Shown here one piece after another: positions 9,196 to 17,828 of a DNA stretch of 64,000 bases (positions are counted from its first letter, which is position 1; every line of letters begins with the position of its first letter). The stretch is from Clostridium sp. MSJ-8 (GTDB lineage Bacteria > Bacillota > Clostridia > Clostridiales > Clostridiaceae), in the NCBI RefSeq assembly GCF_018918325.1, contig NZ_JAHLQH010000043.1, forward strand, positions 32,632 through 96,631, given 5' to 3'. The notes under the pieces are model-generated. The model was not told where the DNA came from. It worked only from the letters and a program-made list of their open reading frames with translations, and searched no databases. Position numbers and translations under genes: made by a program.

Positions 9196-11280
9196 TTATA
9201 GATATTTTTCACATAAAAATTCAAAAGTACTTTCCGGAACTATATTCTTGATTTCATCAATATTAGACTCTTTAATTAATTTTCTTACATAAGATGCACT
9301 TATTATCCTATTATTATAATGCAATCTCGGAATTTCTATAAAATCTATTCCATTTGCAATTAACGTTTTACGCATTTCTTCATTATATTGTCTAGTTATG
9401 TTATCTATAGGTTCTTCTCCTGCAAACCTTATCTTTATATTCATATATGGGGCAATATATCTTGAAAATATATTAATATCATTTGTTGCATCTATTACTA
9501 CATCTTGTTCTTTTTCTTTTTCAAAATAACTAGGCAATGTAGTATAAGATAAAATAAATTTACCTGAAGGAATTACAGATACATTTTCTAAATGAGCTAC
9601 GCCTCTTTTTACTAATTCAAATCTTTCATTAAATTTAAAAAATGACTTATCTTCTTCTACTACAAATATATATAAATAGTCCACTTGCTTCATTGCTTCT
9701 TCTATTAAATACAAGTGTCCTTTAGTAAACGGGTTGCAATTCATAACTATGGCCCCTACATTTTCCAAGTTACTTTTATATTTAGAAATTGAATTCAAAT
9801 ATTTATTTAACTTCTTTTTTTCGCTATTACTTAATAAATCTATTTTTTCATCTTCTATATATTTAGTTTTACTTATAAACTTTTTCAAAAATTTATTATA
9901 TAATTCTTCTGATAAGATTTTAACCCCCCTTTTATTAAGGTGAATAGGTTGATCAAAGAAATAATCTAAATCAGGATTTCTATTCTTTAACATATCAGCT
10001 ATATCATAATCGATCTTATATGAAATTTTTAGTTTATTTAAAATCTCTTTAGAAAACCTATTAATGTTGATAACAATATCTTCTTCTCTGATATTCAAAC
10101 TATTAACAATTTCTCTATATTTCCAAAAATCCATCTCAAATACAGGAATCGATATAATACTATATAATTCTCCAAAATCCTTCTCTATTTCTTTTATTAA
10201 AGTATATTGCAAACTTTCCTCAAAAGTTGTTTCTGTTATTGTCGCCACACACTCAGGAACAATTAAATAAATTATTCTATTTCCATTACCATATTTAAAA
10301 CAACTTACGTTTTTATTATCTTGAAGTTCTATAGTTATTTTATTATTATATATTTCCTTTTCTTTTTTCTTTTTTTCTATAAATTCTTCGACACTTAATC
10401 CTGAAACTTTTTTAAACTCATCTTTTTTTATACTAGAATCTTTATATTTCTCGATCCAAGCTCCAAAAATCATATATTTATTTCTAAAAGCTTCACCTTT
10501 ACTCTCAAATGTTAAATCATAGATTTCTGGACATGAACAAACTAACACATTATCCAAGCCTTTATTTTTCATTTCTTCTTTGAATAACAAACACTCATAT
10601 AATCGATTTAAAAAGCCCAATTTTCTAAAAATATCAATAAAAAAAAATTCATGATAAGATTTCTTTTCATTGACATATGCCGAATTTCCTTCTGAGTAAA
10701 TATTTAACCTTGAAAAAGTAGGATATCCTTCATCTTTAGTTTCTATATTAAAAATTTGTTTCCATCTTGAACCTATAACTACCACTGGAAAATTTCTATT
10801 AATTAGTATTTTATATAATCGATATGCCCATTCATTTAAATCATAAATATATACACAAGAAACATTAGGATACAAATCATTTATAAATAAATTATCTTTT
10901 TTCTCTTCTAAGGCATGAATTACACTTTCTAAAAAATAATACTCTATACCTTTTTCACTACTATAACAAAAAGTTAACAAATCTCCATTATTGTTAAACA
11001 CAGGCAAAATTTCCAAGTCTTTATTATCAAAAATTTTATTTGCATCTTGAAAAATATTTTCAGAAGCTATAATATATTCTTTTTGTAATTCAACAGAATT
11101 CTTATTTTTAGAATGAAGTAATGTTTTATATGTAACAATTCCTAAAAATTCACTATTTTCATCGTATACCACTATAACATCTTCCATATTTTCTTCCTGA
11201 ATTAGAAATAAGAAAAGTTTACTTCTATTTAATTCTGCTTGTGATATAAAATGAACTTTCCTATCATAGAAACATATCAT
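9196..11280 (-). CDS. Multidomain protein with citrate-lyase-ligase-like nucleotidyltransferase domain
   Basis: The C-terminal ~190 residues resemble the nucleotidyltransferase domain of citrate lyase ligase (CitC) and related adenylyl/cytidylyltransferases: NPFTKGHLYLIEEA is the (H/T)xGH nucleotide-binding motif and ISASYVRKLI is the ISxSxxR motif. The N-terminus (VIVVYDENSEFLGIVTYKTL) looks like a single CBS-type repeat. A middle region (about 150-500) includes a Rossmann-like stretch (SCVYIYDLNEWAYRLYKIL) and HLNKRGVKILSEELY, reminiscent of the last block of SGNH hydrolases. No citrate lyase genes are nearby, so I infer activation of a small group (as CDP or AMP derivative) for glycan decoration. 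It overlaps the upstream glycosyltransferase gene by 4 bases. Domain assignment of the middle is tentative. Confidence 0.65.
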   Translation of the reverse strand: MICFYDRKVHFISQAELNRSKLFLFLIQEENMEDVIVVYDENSEFLGIVTYKTLLHSKNKNSVELQKEYIIASENIFQDANKIFDNKDLEILPVFNNNGDLLTFCYSSEKGIEYYFLESVIHALEEKKDNLFINDLYPNVSCVYIYDLNEWAYRLYKILINRNFPVVVIGSRWKQIFNIETKDEGYPTFSRLNIYSEGNSAYVNEKKSYHEFFFIDIFRKLGFLNRLYECLLFKEEMKNKGLDNVLVCSCPEIYDLTFESKGEAFRNKYMIFGAWIEKYKDSSIKKDEFKKVSGLSVEEFIEKKKKEKEIYNNKITIELQDNKNVSCFKYGNGNRIIYLIVPECVATITETTFEESLQYTLIKEIEKDFGELYSIISIPVFEMDFWKYREIVNSLNIREEDIVININRFSKEILNKLKISYKIDYDIADMLKNRNPDLDYFFDQPIHLNKRGVKILSEELYNKFLKKFISKTKYIEDEKIDLLSNSEKKKLNKYLNSISKYKSNLENVGAIVMNCNPFTKGHLYLIEEAMKQVDYLYIFVVEEDKSFFKFNERFELVKRGVAHLENVSVIPSGKFILSYTTLPSYFEKEKEQDVVIDATNDINIFSRYIAPYMNIKIRFAGEEPIDNITRQYNEEMRKTLIANGIDFIEIPRLHYNNRIISASYVRKLIKESNIDEIKNIVPESTFEFLCEKYL

Positions 11281-12341
11281 AATACCACTCCTTTTTTATT
11301 AATTACCTTATAACCCTCTGGAGGATTATACGACTTTATTCTTCTTTCAATACTTATATATTTATTATTATTTAATCTATTTAATGCTTCTTCTTTTGGT
11401 ATTTCCAAGCATTCCTTTAACTCCTTATACAAATCATTTTGTATTATTTCTCTTTTGAATGCAGGTGCTATAAATAAATACTTTTCAGCTATATCATTTA
11501 ATCCATTCTTTATCATTTTAATAGCATATCTTAAGCACATATCTCCAAGTTTTTTTACTGCTTCATCATACCTTGTTAAAGGTTTTTGTAAATTGAATAA
11601 AACTGATAATTCTTTAAATGCATTTAAAAGATTATAATGTTCAAAAATACCCACTAGATTTTTTTCTGATACACTAGTTTCATTTCCACTATGAACCCTA
11701 TATTGCATCAATGGTTCCTTAATGTAAGCAACATCACCAAAACAACAATATAAGAAGTTATTATACCAATCTCCTGCTACTTGAAAATGTCTTTCATAAT
11801 TTTTTCGCATAGCTATAATTGAACTTCTTATCATTCTTTGCCCTGGTATAGCAATTCCTGCCATCATATGTACAGCTGCCTGACTTTCTCCATCTATGAT
11901 ACAACTTTCATTATAAAAAGAGGCTCCTTTTGTTATCATGTTATTTTCATCTATTTCATCTCTATGAGTAATCACTTCAACAACATTTGGATTATTATTT
12001 AAAATATCAACGCATCTTTCAACAAATGTTTCCTTAATTATGTCATCACTAGCTAATACATATAAATAATCCCCATTAATATCTCTCATAGATAATTTTG
12101 AATTAACTGAACTTCCTAAATTTTCTTTATTATTTGCTATTGAATAAAAATAACCTCTTTTTTTAAATTTTTCTCTATAGCTATATGCAATATCATATGA
12201 ATTATCTGTAGAACAATTATCTCTAAAAAAAACTTCTATATTATCATAAGTTTGATTTAATATACTATCTAAACAATCTGGTAAATATCTTGCATAATTA
12301 TAATTAGGAATACATATACTTACTAATGGCTTATCACTCAA
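11277..12341 (-). CDS. Family 2 glycosyltransferase (paralogue of 16759-17805)
   Basis: A GT2 enzyme of 354 residues: PLVSICIPNYNYARYLPDCL at the N-terminus, FFRDNCSTDNS and the metal-site-like LASDDI. The C-terminal ~120 residues are helical. It is clearly paralogous to the 348-residue protein at 16759-17805 over its whole length (shared FEHYNLLN/FEHYQIIN, YRVHSGNET/YRIHSGNET, MCLRYAIKM/MCLRYTLKM). The two probably add related sugars in succession. The start is TTG at 12341-12339 behind AAAGGGGGGAA. The stop overlaps the next gene by 4 bases. Confidence 0.85.
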   Translation of the reverse strand: MSDKPLVSICIPNYNYARYLPDCLDSILNQTYDNIEVFFRDNCSTDNSYDIAYSYREKFKKRGYFYSIANNKENLGSSVNSKLSMRDINGDYLYVLASDDIIKETFVERCVDILNNNPNVVEVITHRDEIDENNMITKGASFYNESCIIDGESQAAVHMMAGIAIPGQRMIRSSIIAMRKNYERHFQVAGDWYNNFLYCCFGDVAYIKEPLMQYRVHSGNETSVSEKNLVGIFEHYNLLNAFKELSVLFNLQKPLTRYDEAVKKLGDMCLRYAIKMIKNGLNDIAEKYLFIAPAFKREIIQNDLYKELKECLEIPKEEALNRLNNNKYISIERRIKSYNPPEGYKVINKKGVVL

Positions 12342-12371
12342 TTTATTCCCCCCTTTACATCAATTCATAAT

Positions 12372-14168
12372 CTATAATTTAATGTTATAAAACTTCCTTG
12401 TATTCTTATACTTTTCACTTTTCCAACTAGGGAAAGTAGAATTTTTTAAATTGTTCAAAATCTCCTTATCATCTAATTCATTAATTTCATCTTCATTATT
12501 ATCATAAATACAATAATACTTCTTTGTATAATCATAAAATAGAACTGCTTTATATTTTTCAGTCCTAAAACATTTAAAGGCTCTTCCACTATCATAATCA
12601 TTTCTTTTCTTTGCAACATTCAAATTGTATTCTGCATAAGTAAAATCTCTGTCAACTTCAACGTAATCTCTTTGATTAATACCTTCAAATACATCTCTAT
12701 TATTAATTAAATTTATAATTAAATCTTTTGTATCTAAATGACTAAATAATGGTGTATACTCATACTTTTTATTTATATTTAAAACAATATAAGGAATATG
12801 TATATAGTCTTCACAATAATAATTATTATCTTTTATATTTTTATCATTTTGAATAATAGCACCATGATCTGAAAATAAAATAACTCTTGTTTCATCACCA
12901 ACAATATTCATAAAAAATTCTATTTGACTATCTATGTATTTTAATGCTTCGTTATGCTGAAATTCTTCTAAATCAACATCTTCTATCGTATCTAACCAAA
13001 AAGCAGGAATCTTTTTTAATCTTTTTTTATTGACACCTGAAAAAAATGGTTGATGTGATTCTAAAAAATGTAAACAATATAATGTGTTAGTATCACTATT
13101 TAATGCATTACATAACCCTCTCCATATTATTTCACTAATATTGCTATTACTTTTATTAATTATATTCTCTTCTTTAAATAATCTTGTTCTACACCCCGCA
13201 TATTTAAACTCATAATTTAGCTTTTTTATTTCTTTAAATAAGTCTTCATCCTCATCTATTAAATTTTTGTCATATACATCATCATCTAAATATTTTTTCC
13301 CTGTAAACAATGTTAACAAACTACCAGTAGTATATGGTACATGGGTAAATGCATTTTTTATAATTACTCCGTTACTAGCTCTCTTTTTTACATACTTCAT
13401 TTTATTACCATCAAAAACATCTTTATATCTTAGTGCATCACATATTAACATAAACACAGAATTTGTATTTGTATTTTTTCTTATAAATTCAAATTTAATC
13501 TCATTAAGAATAGATTCTATTTTTTCTTTTAACACTATTATATTACCCTTATTATACTTGCTAATATAAATTTCCATAAATTTAATTGAGTTTACAAAAT
13601 CCCTAATATCCAGATAATTATAGATTAAGCTTAATAGATATCTTTCTTGATTTGTTTTTTTATATTTTATATATATATAATTTAACTTATAATACTTATC
13701 ATTATAATTAACCTCATAGAAAGCATTTTTTAATGCCATTCCTCGTTTACTTAATTCATCATATAGCATTATGTATTCACAATAAGGCTTTATTTTTTTT
13801 AATTCTGTTTTTATTTCTTTTGAATATCCTAAGGAAGGTATTAATACAATATCAAAATCATATTCATTCACATCATTATATCCAATTACATTATAACCAC
13901 TTAATTTATATCCATAATTATATTTATCAATTATACATACTATTTTATCCTTATTTTCTTTTACAATATCCAATATTTCAGTAGTAGAAACACCTGCTGT
14001 AGCAATAGCAATTCTTTTATTACTCAACATATCATTCCAGATGTTAATAATCATTTTATTAACATTCGATTCTCCACATTCTATTTTGTATTGTTCTTGA
14101 ATTTCTTGTTCATATATATCAATATTTGATTCATTTATAGCTTTTAATAATTGTGAATTATAATCCAT
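12372..14168 (-). CDS. Soluble sulfatase/phosphotransferase-fold protein with N-terminal Rossmann-like module
   Basis: The C-terminal ~370 residues belong to the alkaline-phosphatase/sulfatase fold: SVFMLICDALRYKDVFDG (metal Asp), THVPYTTGSLLTLFTG (candidate Thr nucleophile, as in LTA- or phosphoethanolamine-transferase relatives), LHFLESHQPF and VILFSDHGA (metal Asp-His). There is no signal peptide or membrane segment, unlike LtaS/EptA-type enzymes, so it should act in the cytoplasm. The N-terminal part (about 40-140: KRIAIATAGVSTTEIL, then a glycine-poor alpha/beta region) matches the Rossmann-like module that recurs in this island. A role adding or removing a phospho- or sulfo-group on the glycan is inference. 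598 residues, strong AAGGAGGGAG start. Confidence 0.7.
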   Translation of the reverse strand: MDYNSQLLKAINESNIDIYEQEIQEQYKIECGESNVNKMIINIWNDMLSNKRIAIATAGVSTTEILDIVKENKDKIVCIIDKYNYGYKLSGYNVIGYNDVNEYDFDIVLIPSLGYSKEIKTELKKIKPYCEYIMLYDELSKRGMALKNAFYEVNYNDKYYKLNYIYIKYKKTNQERYLLSLIYNYLDIRDFVNSIKFMEIYISKYNKGNIIVLKEKIESILNEIKFEFIRKNTNTNSVFMLICDALRYKDVFDGNKMKYVKKRASNGVIIKNAFTHVPYTTGSLLTLFTGKKYLDDDVYDKNLIDEDEDLFKEIKKLNYEFKYAGCRTRLFKEENIINKSNSNISEIIWRGLCNALNSDTNTLYCLHFLESHQPFFSGVNKKRLKKIPAFWLDTIEDVDLEEFQHNEALKYIDSQIEFFMNIVGDETRVILFSDHGAIIQNDKNIKDNNYYCEDYIHIPYIVLNINKKYEYTPLFSHLDTKDLIINLINNRDVFEGINQRDYVEVDRDFTYAEYNLNVAKKRNDYDSGRAFKCFRTEKYKAVLFYDYTKKYYCIYDNNEDEINELDDKEILNNLKNSTFPSWKSEKYKNTRKFYNIKL

Positions 14169-14208
14169 ATATTATCTTCTCCCTCCTTATTAGATATTCT
14201 GTATACAA

Positions 14209-15360
14209 TTAACTATTATCACGCTTTAATATACATCTCATTAATGTAGGATTAGAATCAGCTAATTTAGCATATCCCTTAGCTTCTTCCAATTCTACAA
14301 TATCAAAACCTCCAAGATGTAATACTTTTTCTTTAAACTTGTCTACATTTATAAACCTTCTATAATGATTGTTATAAATATATTCATTATCCCCAATCTT
14401 CTTACCTTTACCATATATATCATCATTAATTGTTCTTGCTTCTATAAAAAAGTATCCATTATCTTTTAATGATTCTTTTACATTTAACAATAACTCTGTT
14501 TCTTGTTTTTCATTAATAGTATATAAGGTAAATCTACTATATATATAATCATATTGTTGTTGAAAAATATTTTTAGAACTTACAAAATCATCACATATAA
14601 ATAATGAATTACTATCAACTATTTCATTATTTAATTTATTAATAACATAGTCTGATGAATCTACACCAACAACATTTAAATTATTATTTATAAAGAATTT
14701 ACTATCTCTCCCATTACCACACCCCAAATCAAGTAATATTTTATTTGGGGTTATATAAGACATTATATATTTTGCAAAACTTGTTGGATCCACAATTGTA
14801 TTAAAACTTTTTTCATAAAATCCATTCCAATAATCTATATTATTAATAATTGATGCTTCTCTATATTGATAATTCAAAATAATATCCATACATTCTTTTA
14901 CAGAATATCTTCCATCATTATTAATAATAATATCAGGATTCTTTGGAAATTCCACTTCAACATCAATCCCCACAACATTGCTTTTATTATCAGAATATAA
15001 GCCTTTTTTATTTCTCTTTAACAATACTTCTATATCTACATCTAAAAAAACTTCTATATATTTGTCTATATTATTACGATTCCATTCTCTTATTTCATCA
15101 AACATTGCAATAGTACATATTACTACATTAATCCCTTGGTCTACTAACATTTTGCAAATATTAGAATACACTCTTGCACGTTTTTTTCTATCTTCATATG
15201 AATATCCTGATATTTCTTTTGAAATATTTTTCAATATATCCCCATCTAAAATTACTGTATTAGATTTTTTCTTTTTTATTTCATAATATAACATATTACC
15301 TATAGTTGTTTTTCCAGAACCAGCCAAACCTGTTATCCAATATAATATACCCTTTTCCAA
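14209..15360 (-). CDS. APS-kinase-like (CysC) / SAM methyltransferase fusion
   Basis: The N-terminal ~170 residues are a CysC-type kinase: YWITGLAGSGKTTIGN is the Walker A loop and VILDGD follows. The C-terminal ~190 residues are a class I methyltransferase (LLDLGCGNGRDSKFF, then VVGVDSSDYVI). The start is probably TTG at 15360-15358, with AGGAG nine bases upstream; the in-frame GTG at 15420 has no ribosome site and would add 20 residues before the kinase. No sulfate adenylyltransferase is nearby, so the kinase may act on another substrate. CysC homologues in capsule loci, such as Campylobacter Cj1415, phosphorylate non-APS nucleotides. The fusion suggests kinase and methylation steps on the same glycan group. 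Confidence 0.75.
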   Translation of the reverse strand: MEKGILYWITGLAGSGKTTIGNMLYYEIKKKKSNTVILDGDILKNISKEISGYSYEDRKKRARVYSNICKMLVDQGINVVICTIAMFDEIREWNRNNIDKYIEVFLDVDIEVLLKRNKKGLYSDNKSNVVGIDVEVEFPKNPDIIINNDGRYSVKECMDIILNYQYREASIINNIDYWNGFYEKSFNTIVDPTSFAKYIMSYITPNKILLDLGCGNGRDSKFFINNNLNVVGVDSSDYVINKLNNEIVDSNSLFICDDFVSSKNIFQQQYDYIYSRFTLYTINEKQETELLLNVKESLKDNGYFFIEARTINDDIYGKGKKIGDNEYIYNNHYRRFINVDKFKEKVLHLGGFDIVELEEAKGYAKLADSNPTLMRCILKRDNS

Positions 15361-15444
15361 ATTCTCTCTACTCCTATTAACATAATAAATTTTTAGTACT
15401 ATAAAAAATATAAAACGCACTTAAATATACATATATTTAATCTA

Positions 15445-16722
15445 TTATTTAAAACAAATATCAAAATAGCATTGTATAGCTTCATCAAAATTCATAGGAA
15501 TATCAAATATTCTATTATTTAAGTAATAAAGCTTATTATTAAATTCATTAGGCAATCCTAAATGTTTTATTACAGATGGATAAACTACTTCACACATATG
15601 ATTATAAGGATATTTATCTAGCCATTGCTCTATATAATCTTCCTTTATAAAGCTTTTATCCTTTATTCCTATATACTCTAATATCCTAATTGAATATTCC
15701 TTAACAACAGATGCCTTAGGATGATATGGACAATAAAATAATGCCTGTTTTTTATAATTTTTTAATATATAATCCGAAATATGTACATCACATTGTTTTT
15801 CTAACAATTCTAATCGATTAAATTCTTCTTTTTCAAAATTATTAATAAACTCTTTACTATAAAAATCTTCTTTTTTTATAATATTTAAAAATTCATTAAC
15901 ATCTCCATTCTTATTCTCTCTTAAATATTTGATTATATTTTTATCACGACATTGTATTCCTTCCCAATCAAAATCATTGTACCCACAAAAAACCTCATTA
16001 CCATCTTGAGGAAAATATCCATTAAATTTCATATTCATTATTTTAATTATTGTATAATTTTCTTTATTATTTAGTGATAATTTCTTTATTATGTTATTAA
16101 ATGAATATTCTTTTCCAAAATAATTTTCTTCTCTTATAATTTGAGTAATAAGTAAATTACACTCTTTCCATAATAAATTATCATTTATAACTTGTTTTAA
16201 ATTTTGTGTATCCCAAATTGGAGGAATTGTAATGATAATATATTTTTCTGCAAATTCTACATTATTTATCAAAAACCTTCTTATTCCATCAGCTTGACAA
16301 TTTCCATATATAATCACACCTTTTAAACTTTTCTTCATTTTTTTTATAATTAATTCTAGTGCATCTATATTATTATTTACTATATTTTTCAGCCTAATAT
16401 AATCTATATGATTATATTCTAAACACCAATAAGGAATATAATCATAATAAATATTTTTATTACTAGCTATTAATTGATTTGCTATTTCTTTTTCATATTT
16501 ATCGGTTGAGATTATAATTAGAGCATTAATATTTTTATTATATTCAAGAAACTCTTTGTAACTGTAAACTTTTATTCCATATATATATTTATCTTTCTCT
16601 TTTAAGTTATTATCTATAAAGGCTACTACATCATATTTTTTTCTAAATTTATAATAAGTCTTAATGCCTATAATCCCACAACCAAATATAGCTATTTTAA
16701 TTTTATTATTATATAAAAACAT
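15445..16722 (-). CDS. WcbI-like polysaccharide-modification protein with N-terminal Rossmann-like module
   Basis: Residues ~135 onward resemble WcbI, a CoA-binding capsule biosynthesis protein thought to be an acetyltransferase: the hallmark is IIYGNCQADGIRRFL. The N-terminal ~90 residues form a separate nucleotide-binding-like module (KIAIFGCGIIGIKTYYKF, then VVAFIDNN), the same kind as in neighbouring enzymes. The protein is 425 residues with a good AAGGAG start. The neighbours are two glycosyltransferases and the kinase/methyltransferase fusion, so acylation of a glycan residue is likely, but the catalytic role of WcbI proteins is poorly established. Confidence 0.7.
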   Translation of the reverse strand: MFLYNNKIKIAIFGCGIIGIKTYYKFRKKYDVVAFIDNNLKEKDKYIYGIKVYSYKEFLEYNKNINALIIISTDKYEKEIANQLIASNKNIYYDYIPYWCLEYNHIDYIRLKNIVNNNIDALELIIKKMKKSLKGVIIYGNCQADGIRRFLINNVEFAEKYIIITIPPIWDTQNLKQVINDNLLWKECNLLITQIIREENYFGKEYSFNNIIKKLSLNNKENYTIIKIMNMKFNGYFPQDGNEVFCGYNDFDWEGIQCRDKNIIKYLRENKNGDVNEFLNIIKKEDFYSKEFINNFEKEEFNRLELLEKQCDVHISDYILKNYKKQALFYCPYHPKASVVKEYSIRILEYIGIKDKSFIKEDYIEQWLDKYPYNHMCEVVYPSVIKHLGLPNEFNNKLYYLNNRIFDIPMNFDEAIQCYFDICFK

Positions 16723-16758
16723 ATCTTTCTCCTTAATTAATAACTAGATTTAATATAC

Positions 16759-17805
16759 CTATACTATAATTTCCTTGCTTCCTATAGGTGGATCATAAGA
16801 CACTTTTCGAACAATATCTTGTTCATTTTTTAAAATTTCTTTCAATTCATTACTACTTAATTTAACCCAACTTTTCATTTTTTTATATTGCTCATTTTTT
16901 ATTATATTTTCATCGAAAACTGGAGCCAACTGTAAATATCTTTTTGCACTTATCATTTCATCTGCTTTTAACATTTTTAATGTATACCTTAAACACATTG
17001 AACCTAACTTCTTTATGGCTTCATTATATCTCTCAATTACATTCTTATATTTAAACTCATTTCCTAATTTTAAAAAATAATTTATTATTTGATAATGTTC
17101 AAAAATTCCAAATAAATTTATTTCAGAAACATTAGTCTCATTTCCACTATGAATTCTATAATTACAAAGAGGTTCTTTTATATATCCAATATCAGAAAAA
17201 CATGAGAATAAAAAGTTCTGACACCAATCTCCTGCTACTTGTAAACTTAACATAAAAGGATCTGTTTTATTAAATATACTCCTCCTACATACTACTTGAG
17301 ATGGTACTGCTATTCCTGACATCATAAAAACAGAAGCTTGTGCTTCTCCATCAATAATACAAGATTTATTATAAAATGGTGGCTGCTCATATACCTTGCC
17401 AAATTCATCAACTTCATTCCTATGAGTCATAACCATTCCAACATTTTGATTATCAATTAATATTCTCATACATTTTTCTATGAATGTAGGTTCTAAATAA
17501 TCATCTGATGATAAATACATCATATAATCTCCTTCACAGTCTCGTGCACACTTACAACTATTCTTAAAGCTTCCTACATTGTATTTATTCCTCGATACTG
17601 AATAAAATATTCCTCTCTCTTTAAATTTAGGTATATAAGATAATGCTACTTCATATGAATTGTCTAAAGAATTATTATCTCTAAAAATAACTTCATAATT
17701 CTCATATGTTTGATTTAAAACACTATCTAAACACTGTTTTAAATAACATCCATAATTATAATTTGGAATTAATATACTTACTAAAGGCATTTTATTACTC
17801 ATCAT
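16759..17805 (-). CDS. Family 2 glycosyltransferase (paralogue of 11277-12341)
   Basis: 348 residues: MPLVSILIPNYNYGCYLKQC, VIFRDNNSLDNSYEVAL and YLSSDDYLEPTF mark the GT2 nucleotide-sugar fold. It aligns end to end with the 11277-12341 protein, including the C-terminal sequence near SYDPPIGSKEIIV. Two adjacent Met codons follow AGAGGTGGA; either could be used. It lies 23 bases downstream of a radical SAM gene and 36 upstream of the WcbI-like gene, within one transcript. Confidence 0.85.
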   Translation of the reverse strand: MMSNKMPLVSILIPNYNYGCYLKQCLDSVLNQTYENYEVIFRDNNSLDNSYEVALSYIPKFKERGIFYSVSRNKYNVGSFKNSCKCARDCEGDYMMYLSSDDYLEPTFIEKCMRILIDNQNVGMVMTHRNEVDEFGKVYEQPPFYNKSCIIDGEAQASVFMMSGIAVPSQVVCRRSIFNKTDPFMLSLQVAGDWCQNFLFSCFSDIGYIKEPLCNYRIHSGNETNVSEINLFGIFEHYQIINYFLKLGNEFKYKNVIERYNEAIKKLGSMCLRYTLKMLKADEMISAKRYLQLAPVFDENIIKNEQYKKMKSWVKLSSNELKEILKNEQDIVRKVSYDPPIGSKEIIV

Positions 17806-17828
17806 TCCACCTCTTATTATATTTCTTT

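Noticed and set aside
15361..15420. GTG start giving 20 more residues to the kinase-methyltransferase
   Set aside because: There is no ribosome site, and the extra residues precede a normal CysC N-terminus; TTG at 15360 follows AGGAG.
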